Source: Thalassococcus sp. S3
GTDB lineage: Bacteria > Pseudomonadota > Alphaproteobacteria > Rhodobacterales > Rhodobacteraceae
Direction: 5' to 3'
Length of the DNA: 64,000 nt
Assembly (NCBI RefSeq): GCF_004216475.1
Contig: NZ_CP022304.1
Location: 1-64,000, forward strand
Shown here: one piece after another, positions 36,302 through 44,252 of the stretch
Layout of the letters: every line of letters starts with the position of its first letter
How positions within the stretch are numbered: the stretch's first letter is position 1
Notes under the pieces: generated by a model
Told to the model about the DNA's origin: nothing
Seen by the model: only the letters and a program-made list of their open reading frames with translations
Database searches by the model: none
Made by a program: the position numbers and the translations under genes

Positions 36302-37360
36302 TCACTCGGCGGCCCGGACGGCGCGCGCCAGACATGCCAGATCGTCGGCTGTGTTGTAGAGGTTTAGCGACAGGCGCAACGGCATGGTCTCTGCCGGTAG
36401 GGCGGGGGCGAAGGGTTCGTCCTGCTGCGGGTTGGGTGTCTTCGTGACGATGTCATGTGCGGCAAGAGACCCAATCAACCCATCGGCGCGCGCCTTGGGG
36501 ATGGCAAGGCAAAGCGCCCCGGTCATCGGGTCGGGGCCTGCGATCCGGTCAAAGCCCGCATCGGCGATGATCACGCGGGCCTCATCGCGCAGCGAGATCA
36601 GATGGGACCGGATCCGCGCCACGCCCGGTTTCAGCGCATCGGCCAGAGCGGTGCCCAGACCGAGCCGGAGCGCGACATTGGCCTCGAAGGGTCCCAGATT
36701 GCCGCGATGGAAGAGGGTCTGCTTGGCCGGGTTCACCCAGAAGAGAGCCGTGTTGCGCGGGGCACGCAGCCATTTGCGGCACGTTGCGACCAGCGCGTCG
36801 CAGCCGATTGCCGTGACGTCGATTGGGACCTGACCAAGGGCCTGTGCCGCATCGATCATGTAAAAACAGCTCTCGGGCCGGGGTAGCGCGCCGATGGCCT
36901 CCACCGGATAAAGCAGGCCCTGAACGCTGGTGACCATGGGCGTGAAGATGGCGGCGACATCGTCGTCGATCCGCGCGGCCCATGTGCTTAGATCGGGTGC
37001 GGTCAGGTCGAGAGGCGGCAGCACCTCGATCCGGGCGCCGCATTGGGTGGCCAGGGGGCTGATAAGCCGAATGTTGTCGCCCCATTCATGGGGTGCGACG
37101 AGGATGCGCTTGCCTGCCAGCGGCAGACTGGCCGCAAGGCCGAACCACGTGGCGGTCGTGGTGGTGGAAAACCGCGTATCCTCGGGGCGCGCACCAATCA
37201 GGGTGGCGGCATCTTTGTGGATGCGCGACAGCTCCTCCGCTGCCCTCTCGAACGCGGCGGTCGCGCCTATGGTCTGTTCAAGCTCAAGATGACTGATCAT
37301 CCGGCGGAGTGCGGCGTCCGACGGCAGGCCATGTCCAGCGGAATTGAGATAGATTGTCAT
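36302..37360 (-). CDS. Class V aminotransferase-fold PLP enzyme
   Basis: 352-residue enzyme with the class V fold. FYMIDAAQALGQVPIDV (PLP-contacting Asp and His/Gln position) and DALVATCRKWLRAPRNTALFWV (Schiff-base lysine) are visible, with YLNSAGHGLPS at the N terminus. It resembles SufS/CsdA and isopenicillin-N-epimerase-like proteins. It lacks an obvious active-site cysteine loop of NifS/SufS, so a desulfurase role is doubtful. It stands alone between two convergent/divergent neighbours. Confidence 0.75.
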   Translation of the reverse strand: MTIYLNSAGHGLPSDAALRRMISHLELEQTIGATAAFERAAEELSRIHKDAATLIGARPEDTRFSTTTTATWFGLAASLPLAGKRILVAPHEWGDNIRLISPLATQCGARIEVLPPLDLTAPDLSTWAARIDDDVAAIFTPMVTSVQGLLYPVEAIGALPRPESCFYMIDAAQALGQVPIDVTAIGCDALVATCRKWLRAPRNTALFWVNPAKQTLFHRGNLGPFEANVALRLGLGTALADALKPGVARIRSHLISLRDEARVIIADAGFDRIAGPDPMTGALCLAIPKARADGLIGSLAAHDIVTKTPNPQQDEPFAPALPAETMPLRLSLNLYNTADDLACLARAVRAAE

Positions 37361-37472
37361 GCCGGTGTGATAGCAGAGATGCGCCGCGAGATTCTATCGC
37401 GGTGTTCGCAGTTTGGCAGAGCGTTTCGAATTGTGCGATTTTCCGGACGGTCGATCCGACATGTTGCGAGAC

Positions 37473-38450
37473 TTAAGCGGTCCGACCGAGCCTGTGTACT
37501 TCGACGGTGATGTGCGACACGTGATCAATCTGCCTCAGCATGTCCTTGTAATCCGACACGGCTTTCGGGGTTTCCGAGGCAATCGACGCGATGACCGAGA
37601 CGTGGCCCGGACCGATTTGCCAGATATGCAGGTCGGTGATGGTGTCGGTGTCTGTTTCGATGACACCGCGTATCCTGCCTTCGATCTCGCCGCTGTCGGG
37701 AACGCGATCCAGCAGGACGCCTCCGGTGTCGCGGATCAGGCCCCATGACCAGCGCGAGATCACGATGGCACCGACAATGCCCATCAAGGGATCTGCCCAG
37801 TACCAGCCGTACCCGCGCCCGACGAGGAGGGCGATGATGGCCAGGACCGATGTCAGGGCATCGGCCAGAACATGCAGGTAGGCGGCGCGCAGATTGTTGT
37901 CCTGACCATGCTCGTGGTGATGGTGGTGTCCGTGATCGTGGCCATGATGGTGATGATGGTGGTCGTCGCGGAGGAGCCAGGCGCTCACCAGATTGACGAT
38001 CAGCCCGATGACAGCCACCATGATCGCCTGTTCGAAGCTGATATCGACAGGCTCCACCAGCCGCAGCAGGCTTTCCCAGCCGATCAGGAGCGCAATCAGC
38101 ACCAGGACCACGGCGCTTGCAAAGCCGGCCAGATCCCCGACCTTGCCGGTGCCGAAACTGAACTTGCGGTTGCTGGCGTTCTTGCGGGCATAGCGATAGG
38201 CCAGGACCGCAATCAGCATGGCGCCCGCATGGGTCGACATATGCCAGCCATCGGCGATCAACGCCATGGAGCCGAACCAGTGGCCGGCCGTAATCTCGAC
38301 AACCATCATGGTTGCGGTCAGCAAGATGACTAACCAGACTTTACGCTCGTTCCGTTTCTCGTTCGTGCCAAGAAAGACATGGTCGTGCGTCAGCGCCGAC
38401 GCGGTTTCGTCGCCCGTCGTTGGCTTGTTCGATGTGGTCTGGCCCGTCAT
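37473..38450 (-). CDS. dmeF: Cation diffusion facilitator, DmeF-like metal exporter
   Basis: 325-residue CDF transporter with six spans. Metal-binding HxxxD-type residues occur in IADGWHMSTHAGAM (span 2) and YLHVLADALTS (span 5). A His-rich cytoplasmic loop (DDHHHHHHGHDHGHHHHHEHG) between spans 4 and 5 is typical of Co/Ni/Zn exporters. The TTG/ATG region upstream was rejected; the ATG at 38450 overlaps the regulator stop. Pairing with an RcnR/CsoR-type repressor matches DmeRF systems, which respond to Ni and Co. Confidence 0.88.
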   Translation of the reverse strand: MTGQTTSNKPTTGDETASALTHDHVFLGTNEKRNERKVWLVILLTATMMVVEITAGHWFGSMALIADGWHMSTHAGAMLIAVLAYRYARKNASNRKFSFGTGKVGDLAGFASAVVLVLIALLIGWESLLRLVEPVDISFEQAIMVAVIGLIVNLVSAWLLRDDHHHHHHGHDHGHHHHHEHGQDNNLRAAYLHVLADALTSVLAIIALLVGRGYGWYWADPLMGIVGAIVISRWSWGLIRDTGGVLLDRVPDSGEIEGRIRGVIETDTDTITDLHIWQIGPGHVSVIASIASETPKAVSDYKDMLRQIDHVSHITVEVHRLGRTA

Positions 38451-38719
38451 TTGAGGTAAGACCGCAGAATCGCGATCATCTCTTCGGCGCCCTGGACACG
38501 GGCCGCATCCGTGGCTGCGTTCACCACGTGGTTGTGCAGATGTTCCTGGAGAACTTCGTTGGTCAATCCATTCATGGCGCCGCGGATGGAGGCGATCTGG
38601 CGGAGCACTTCGGTGCAATCGGCCTCGGCCTCCAGCGCGCGCTCGACCCCCTCCACCTGCCCCTTGATCCGGCGAAGGCGCGCGATCAGCTTGGAGTTAT
38701 CGCGGCTGAGATGGGACAT
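38447..38719 (-). CDS. dmeR: DmeR-like metal-responsive repressor (RcnR/CsoR family)
   Basis: 90-residue all-helical repressor. RLRRIKGQVEGVERALEAEADCTEVLRQIASIRGAMNGLTNEVLQEHLHNHV contains the family W-x-Y-z metal site residues (Cys near 35, His at 60-64). It probably represses its own operon until Ni or Co binds. The G-tract operator candidate lies directly upstream at 38731-38754. ATGA-type overlap with dmeF. Confidence 0.88.
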   Translation of the reverse strand: MSHLSRDNSKLIARLRRIKGQVEGVERALEAEADCTEVLRQIASIRGAMNGLTNEVLQEHLHNHVVNAATDAARVQGAEEMIAILRSYLK

Positions 38720-38730
38720 GGCATGCTCCT

Positions 38731-38754
38731 AAATATACCGTAGGGGGGTATACT
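38731..38754. promoter_or_regulatory. Candidate DmeR operator with G-tract
   Basis: TATACC and GGTATA (38734-38739, 38747-38752) flank a G6 tract (38743-38748). On the minus strand it reads AGTATACCCCCCTACGGTAT. RcnR-class repressors recognise a C/G-tract between AT-rich inverted repeats, and this lies 12 bp upstream of the dmeR start. Confidence 0.7.
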
Positions 38755-38955
38755 ATTAGGCTGAAGGGATGCAAGCCTTGATGATGACCGGGCCGTCGAT
38801 CCGCCGGTCTGCATTCCGGTTCCCTTGCCATCTGTATATCTCGCCCGGATTCGCGAGGCCTCCTCGAGGGCCAGGGGGGATTTGTCCAAACCCGAAAACC
38901 TGCAGACCGGGCAGGCTGCCGCAGGGGGAGGGGTTTCGCTTGCACCGACTCAATG

Positions 38956-38973
38956 TGTCAGCCATAGTTTACA
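38956..38973. promoter_or_regulatory. PpsR-type box immediately before bchG
   Basis: TGTCAGCCATAGTTTACA, exact TGT-N12-ACA, ending one base before the bchG ATG. Only one perfect box is found here, unlike the paired boxes at the other promoters; binding would block initiation or early elongation. Confidence 0.65.
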
Positions 38974-38974
38974 C

Positions 38975-39880
38975 ATGAGTGTCACCGGAACGATACGAGA
39001 GCGCCGCTATCCCGAGCCAGCGGCAATGCTGAGACTGATCAAGCCGATCACATGGTTTCCACCGATGTGGGCCTATCTTTGCGGTGTGATCTCGTCCGGC
39101 GTGTCGCCGATGGAGAACCTGTTTCTGGTGATCCTCGGCGTGCTGCTGGCCGGTCCCATCGTCTGCGGGATGAGCCAGGCGGCCAATGACTGGTGCGACC
39201 GCCATGTGGATGCGATTAACGAGCCTGACCGGCCGATCCCGTCGGGGCGCATTCCGGGCCGTTGGGGGCTGTGGATCGCCCTGGCGATGTCGGCCCTGTC
39301 GCTGTTCGTGGGCTGGCAGCTTGGGCCATGGGGCTTTGGCGCCACCGTTCTGGGCGTGCTGGCGGCCTGGGCCTATTCGGCGGAGCCTGTGCGCCTGAAG
39401 CGTTCGGGCTGGAGCGGGCCGGGACTGGTCGGTCTCAGCTACGAGACGCTGCCGTGGTTCACGGGCGCTGCCGTGCTGAGCGCAGGTGCGCCGAGCGCAG
39501 AGATTGTGATCGTGGCCCTGCTTTACGGACTGGGCGCGCACGGGATCATGACGCTCAATGATTTCAAGGCGCTGGAGGGGGATCGCCAGATGGGCGTGAA
39601 TTCTCTGCCCGTGGTGCTGGGACCACGCCGTGCGGCGCAGGTGGCCTGTATCACGATGACGATCCCACAACTGGTGGTGCTGATCCTGCTCTTCCTCTGG
39701 GGCAAGCCGCTGCATGCGGCGGGGGTCACGACGATGCTGGCGCTGCAATTCTGGGCGATGACGGTGATGTTCAAGGACCCCAAGGGCAAGGCGCCCTGGT
39801 ATAACGGCACGGGCGTTCTGTTCTACGTAAGCGGCATGATGATCAGCGCCTTTGCGCTGCGTAATCTGGGAGCGTTCTGA
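38975..39880 (+). CDS. bchG: Bacteriochlorophyll synthase (BChlide geranylgeranyl transferase)
   Basis: 301-residue UbiA-type membrane prenyltransferase that esterifies bacteriochlorophyllide a with GGPP. First Asp-rich motif NDWCDRHVDAINEPDRPIPSG (about 71-91) and second NDFKALEGDRQMGVNSLPVVLG are conserved. About eight or nine spans. The ATG at 38975 is chosen because the upstream extension of the frame has no BchG similarity. The stop overlaps the pucC ATG (TGATG). Confidence 0.95.
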   Translation: MSVTGTIRERRYPEPAAMLRLIKPITWFPPMWAYLCGVISSGVSPMENLFLVILGVLLAGPIVCGMSQAANDWCDRHVDAINEPDRPIPSGRIPGRWGLWIALAMSALSLFVGWQLGPWGFGATVLGVLAAWAYSAEPVRLKRSGWSGPGLVGLSYETLPWFTGAAVLSAGAPSAEIVIVALLYGLGAHGIMTLNDFKALEGDRQMGVNSLPVVLGPRRAAQVACITMTIPQLVVLILLFLWGKPLHAAGVTTMLALQFWAMTVMFKDPKGKAPWYNGTGVLFYVSGMMISAFALRNLGAF

Positions 39881-41169
39881 TGCGAACGCTCAGTTGGCTT
39901 GCCATTGTCAGGCTGGGGTTGATCCAGATGTGTCTGGGCTCAATCGTGGTTCTGACGACCTCGACGCTGAACCGGCTGATGGTGGTCGAACTGGCTTTGC
40001 CCGCCGTGCTGCCCGGCCTGCTGGTGGCGCTACATTACGGCATCCAGATCACGCGCCCCAATTGGGGGTTCCGGTCGGACACGCAGGGCAACCGGACCCG
40101 CTGGATCATCGGCGGGATGGCGGCGCTGGCGGCGGGTGGGATGCTTGCGGCGTTTGGTGTGACGGTGCTGGAGCAGAGCTTTGCCATGGGCATGGCCGTG
40201 TCGGTCGTCGCCTATGCGCTGATCGGGCTGGGTGTGGGTGCGTCCGGCACCTCCCTGCTGGCGCTTCTGGCCACGGCGACCCATCCGAGGCGGCGGGCGG
40301 CAGCGGCGACGATCACCTGGCTGATGATGATCGCGGGGATCGCGATCACCGCCGGGGTCGTGGGTGCGCAGCTCGATCCCTATTCGCACGGGCTGCTTTT
40401 GCGGATCGTGGCGGTGGTCACGGGCGGGGCGGTGGTTCTGACCACGCTCGCCGTCTGGGGCGTGGAGGCGCGGGTGGACGCGCAGGCGGAGCCCGATCCG
40501 ATGCCCTTCATGGAAGGTTTGAAAGAGGTCTGGGCCGAGCGCAAGGCGCGCAACTTCACCCTTTTCGTGTTCCTGTCGATGACCGCCTACTTCATGCAGG
40601 AGCTTATTCTGGAGCCCTATGCGGGCCTCGTCTTCGACTTCACGCCGGGTCAGTCGACGTCCCTTTCGGGCGCGCAGAATGGCGGTGTCTTTATCGGCAT
40701 GGTGATCGTCGGTATTGCCGCGACCGGTCTGCGGATCGGGTCGCTGCGGGCCTGGGTGATCGGCGGATGCCTCGGCTCGGCTGCGATGCTGGGCGTGATC
40801 TCGGCCCTGGGGCCGCTGGGCCCTGGCGCGCCGCTGGTGCCGGCGGTGGCGATGTTGGGCGTCTTTAACGGCATGTTCGCGGTCGCGGCCATTGGGTCGA
40901 TGATGGCGCTGGCCGGAGAGGGCAGGGGCCGGCGCGAAGGCACGCGGATGGGCCTTTGGGGCGCCGCGCAGGCGATGGCCGCCGGGTTTGGCGGTCTGAC
41001 CGGTGCGGCTGCCGTCGATATTATGCGGGTGCAAATGGCCAGTGATACGGCCGCGTTCGGCGCGGTGTTCCTGGCCGAGGCTGCCCTGTTCGTTGCCGCA
41101 GCGCTTTTGGCGCTGCGGATCATGGAAACCGCGCGGTCACCTGCCGCGCAGATGGTACCGGGGGAGTGA
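39880..41169 (+). CDS. pucC: PucC/LhaA-family MFS protein (bch2-type, between bchG and bchP)
   Basis: 429-residue, 12-span major-facilitator-fold protein of the PucC/LhaA/Bch2 family, thought to deliver bacteriochlorophyll to or help assemble light-harvesting complexes. N-terminal LGLIQMCLGSIVVLTTSTLNRLMVVELALPAVLPGLLVALHYGIQITRPNWGFRSD is characteristic. The bchG-orf-bchP order is the standard one. No pucBA (LH2) genes are seen in the window. Confidence 0.88.
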   Translation: MRTLSWLAIVRLGLIQMCLGSIVVLTTSTLNRLMVVELALPAVLPGLLVALHYGIQITRPNWGFRSDTQGNRTRWIIGGMAALAAGGMLAAFGVTVLEQSFAMGMAVSVVAYALIGLGVGASGTSLLALLATATHPRRRAAAATITWLMMIAGIAITAGVVGAQLDPYSHGLLLRIVAVVTGGAVVLTTLAVWGVEARVDAQAEPDPMPFMEGLKEVWAERKARNFTLFVFLSMTAYFMQELILEPYAGLVFDFTPGQSTSLSGAQNGGVFIGMVIVGIAATGLRIGSLRAWVIGGCLGSAAMLGVISALGPLGPGAPLVPAVAMLGVFNGMFAVAAIGSMMALAGEGRGRREGTRMGLWGAAQAMAAGFGGLTGAAAVDIMRVQMASDTAAFGAVFLAEAALFVAAALLALRIMETARSPAAQMVPGE

Positions 41170-41172
41170 AAG

Positions 41173-42351
41173 ATGTATGACGTCGTTGTCGTGGGCGGAG
41201 GGCCGTCGGGCGCCACAGCCGCAGAGGATCTGGTCCGCTCGGGCCACAAGGTCGCGCTTTTGGATCGCGAAGGTCGGATCAAGCCCTGCGGCGGGGCGAT
41301 CCCGCCCCGGCTGATGCGGGATTTTCATATCACCGACGATCAGCTTGTGGCCAAGGTGAACACGGCCCGCATGATCTCGCCCACCGGGCGGACGGTGGAC
41401 ATCCCCATCGAGAACGGTTTTGTCGGCATGGTCGACCGCAAGGATTTCGACCCGTTCCTGCGCCAGCGCGCGGTCGAGGCCGGGGCGGAGTATTTCGTGG
41501 GCACCTTCGTGCGCATCGAACGCGACGGGCGCGGCCCCACCGTGATCTACCGCGACAAGGCCAGCGGGGAGGAGCGGGAATTACCCTGCAAGCTGGTGAT
41601 CGGCGCCGACGGCGCGCGCTCCCGCGTGGGCCGGGCCGAAGTGCCGGGAGGCGACAAGATCCCTTACGTGCTGGCCTATCATGAGATCATCAAGGCGCCG
41701 CCCAAGAATGCGGTCTACGATCCGGTGCGCTGCGACGTGGTCTATGACGGCGCGATCTCGCCCGATTTCTACGGCTGGGTCTTCCCGCATGGCGACAGCG
41801 CCAGCGTGGGCATGGGCACGGGGCTGGAAAACGTGGATCTGAAAGCGGCGACGGCGTCGCTGCGTGCGGCCTCGGGCCTGAGCGATTGCGAGACCCTGCG
41901 CAAGGAGGGCGCGCCCATTCCGCTCAAACCGCTCGACCGCTGGGACAACGGCAAGGATGTCGTGCTGGCCGGCGATGCGGCGGGTGTCGTGGCACCCTCG
42001 TCGGGCGAGGGGATCTATTATGCGATGGCAGGTGGTCGGGTGGCGGCCACGGCTTGTGCTGCGACACTTCGCTCTGGGCGCGTCAAAGACCTGCAATTGG
42101 CCCGCAAGCTCTTTATGAAAGAGCACAAGACCGTGTTCCGGGTGCTGCAATCCATGCAGAATGCCTATTATCGGTCCGATGACCGGCGGGAGCGGTTCGT
42201 GTCGCTCTGCCATGATATCGACGTGCAGCGACTGACATTCGAGGCCTATATGAACAAGGAACTGGTGAAGGCACGGCCCCTGGCGCACATCAAGATCGGG
42301 CTGAAGAACATCGCTCATCTGACAGGTCTGGTGTCACCAGAACGGGTATGA
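41173..42351 (+). CDS. bchP: Geranylgeranyl reductase (bacteriochlorophyll phytyl reductase)
   Basis: 392-residue FAD enzyme that reduces the geranylgeranyl tail of bacteriochlorophyll to phytyl. N-terminal YDVVVVGGGPSGATAAEDLVRSG (dinucleotide fold), LDREGRIKPCGGAIPPRL, and GDAAGVVAPSSGEGIYYAMAGGRVAA (FAD-binding second motif, about 265-290) are present. It is the third gene of bchG-pucC-bchP-idi; the stop overlaps the idi start (ATGA). Confidence 0.95.
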   Translation: MYDVVVVGGGPSGATAAEDLVRSGHKVALLDREGRIKPCGGAIPPRLMRDFHITDDQLVAKVNTARMISPTGRTVDIPIENGFVGMVDRKDFDPFLRQRAVEAGAEYFVGTFVRIERDGRGPTVIYRDKASGEERELPCKLVIGADGARSRVGRAEVPGGDKIPYVLAYHEIIKAPPKNAVYDPVRCDVVYDGAISPDFYGWVFPHGDSASVGMGTGLENVDLKAATASLRAASGLSDCETLRKEGAPIPLKPLDRWDNGKDVVLAGDAAGVVAPSSGEGIYYAMAGGRVAATACAATLRSGRVKDLQLARKLFMKEHKTVFRVLQSMQNAYYRSDDRRERFVSLCHDIDVQRLTFEAYMNKELVKARPLAHIKIGLKNIAHLTGLVSPERV

Positions 42352-42887
42352 GCCTGATGATCCCGGCCTGGGTAAACGGTACTTTGACCCCGGTCGAGAA
42401 GCTGGAAGCGCATCAGCGCGGGCTGCGCCACAAGGCGGTGTCGGTCTTCGTGATCCGGGGCCGGGAGATCCTGATGCAGCGCCGGGCGATGGGGAAATAC
42501 CATACGCCGGGCCTGTGGGCGAATACCTGCTGCACGCATCCCGATTGGGGTGAAAGCCCAAGCGATTGCGCGGTGAGACGGTTGAAGGAGGAGTTGGGTA
42601 TCACGGGTCTTTACCCGGAGTTCCGGCACCATCTGGAATACCGCGCGGATGTGGGCAACGGACTGGTCGAACACGAGGTGGTCGATGTGTTCCTGGCCCG
42701 CGCGGGTGCCGATGTGAAGGTGGAGCCGAACCCGGACGAGGTGATGGAGACGCGCTGGGTCGACTATCACGATCTTCTGGCTGAGGTCGCACGGCATCCC
42801 GACCGCTTCACACCCTGGCTGAAGATCTATCTGCGCGACCATGCGGATGTGATCTTTGGCCCCGATCTGGTGATCGCGGCGCGTTAG
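42348..42887 (+). CDS. idi: Isopentenyl-diphosphate delta-isomerase (type I)
   Basis: 179-residue Nudix-fold isomerase interconverting IPP and DMAPP. Catalytic Cys in LWANTCCTHPDWGES (about 62-76), the Nudix-like CAVRRLKEELGI, and the Glu region HEVVDVFLARAG. It supplies DMAPP for GGPP made by crtE. Its presence in the bch operon is usual in this family. Followed by a dispersed element at 42911. Confidence 0.94.
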   Translation: MSLMIPAWVNGTLTPVEKLEAHQRGLRHKAVSVFVIRGREILMQRRAMGKYHTPGLWANTCCTHPDWGESPSDCAVRRLKEELGITGLYPEFRHHLEYRADVGNGLVEHEVVDVFLARAGADVKVEPNPDEVMETRWVDYHDLLAEVARHPDRFTPWLKIYLRDHADVIFGPDLVIAAR

Positions 42888-42910
42888 GCTAGCCAAAGCG
42901 CCTTTGGCAG

Positions 42911-42956
42911 GCGGCGGGATTTTCCGTATTTATATCGAGAAGAAGCAGGGGACCTG
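42911..42956 (+). repeat. Dispersed element after idi
   Basis: 46 bp matching the reverse complement of 10515-10560 with one difference (TTTATAT versus TTTTTAT). It lies 24 bp after the idi stop. Confidence 0.8.
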
Positions 42957-43010
42957 CGCTTGATAGTTACACTTTGCGCTGATTGCGTCGGCGCAAAGGG
43001 AGGATTTCGC

Positions 43011-44252
43011 ATGACGGTTCTGATCGCGGGCGGCGGTATTGCCGGGCTGACGCTGGGATTGACGCTGCACCAGATCGGGGTGCCCTTCCGGATCTTCGAG
43101 GCTGTGCGAGAGCTGAAACCCCTGGGCGTGGGGATCAACATTCAGCCAAATGCGGTGCGGGAGCTGATGGATCTGGGGCTGGGGCCGGAGTTGGACCGAA
43201 TTGGTGTGCGCACGCGGCAATACGGGTTTTATTCGAAACTCGGCAAGACGATCTGGGAAGAGCCACGCGGCACTTTTGCCGGCTATGACTGGCCGCAATA
43301 CTCGATCCATCGCGGGCGGCTGCAGATGCTTCTGTACGAGGTGCTTTGCGTGCGAGCCGGGGCGGGTTGTGTGGAGACCTCGGCGCGTGCGATTGGGTTT
43401 GAGGGGGCGCGTCTGCTGTTGGAGGACGGGCGGCAGGTGCAGGGTGATGTCATCGTCGCAGCGGACGGTATTCATTCGGCGATCCGCGCGCAGATGGTCC
43501 CGGATGAGGGCGCGCCGATCTGGGATGGCGCGATCCTGTGGCGGGGCACCAGCATGGCCAAGCTGTTCTTTGGCGGAGGGGCGATGGTGCTGATCGGGCA
43601 CGACACGCAGCGACTGGTGGCCTATCCGATCAGCGAGGCAGACGAGGAGACTGGCCTAGCCGAGATCAACTGGATTGCGGAACTGCGCGTCGATCCCTCC
43701 CACGGCTGGAAGAAGGAAGACTGGAATCGGGGAGCGGATCTGGCGGATTTCGCGCCCGACTTCGCCGATTGGCGGTTCGACTGGCTGGACGTGCCGGCGC
43801 TGATCGCGGGCGCGCAAGCCGTCTATGAGTATCCCATGGTGGATCGTGACCCACTGGAGCAATGGACGCATGGCCCGGTGACCCTGATGGGCGATGCGGC
43901 GCATCCGACCTATCCCGTGGGATCGAATGGCGCGAGCCAGGCCATCATGGATGCCCGCATGATCGGTGCGAAGATCCTGCACCACGGTGTCGGAGCCGCA
44001 GCGCTTGAGGCCTACGAGGCTGAGATGCGACCGCTGACCACCGGTGTGATCAACGCCAATCGCGGGGCGGGGCCGGATGCGATCCTGCAGAAGGTGGAGG
44101 ATTTGTGCGGCGGGCGTTTCGAACGGATCGATGACGTGATTTCGCAGGAGGCGCTGGCCGATCACGCCGCGCGGTACAAGGCCGTTGCCGGGTTTTCTAT
44201 CGAAGCGCTGAATGCAAGGCCGCGTCTTATCGCGGAAGGCGCGCGGTTCTAA
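43011..44252 (+). CDS. FAD-dependent monooxygenase (aromatic hydroxylase type)
   Basis: 413-residue class A flavoprotein monooxygenase. N-terminal TVLIAGGGIAGLTLGLTLHQIGVPFRIFEA (FAD fold), DVIVAADGIHSAIRAQM (the DG motif, about 150), and the second FAD motif VTLMGDAAHPTYPVGSNGASQAIMDA (about 285-310). Pattern is close to salicylate/3-hydroxybenzoate hydroxylase-like enzymes, but no ring-cleavage genes adjoin it, so the substrate is open. GGGAGG lies 7 bp before the ATG at 43011. Confidence 0.85.
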   Translation: MTVLIAGGGIAGLTLGLTLHQIGVPFRIFEAVRELKPLGVGINIQPNAVRELMDLGLGPELDRIGVRTRQYGFYSKLGKTIWEEPRGTFAGYDWPQYSIHRGRLQMLLYEVLCVRAGAGCVETSARAIGFEGARLLLEDGRQVQGDVIVAADGIHSAIRAQMVPDEGAPIWDGAILWRGTSMAKLFFGGGAMVLIGHDTQRLVAYPISEADEETGLAEINWIAELRVDPSHGWKKEDWNRGADLADFAPDFADWRFDWLDVPALIAGAQAVYEYPMVDRDPLEQWTHGPVTLMGDAAHPTYPVGSNGASQAIMDARMIGAKILHHGVGAAALEAYEAEMRPLTTGVINANRGAGPDAILQKVEDLCGGRFERIDDVISQEALADHAARYKAVAGFSIEALNARPRLIAEGARF

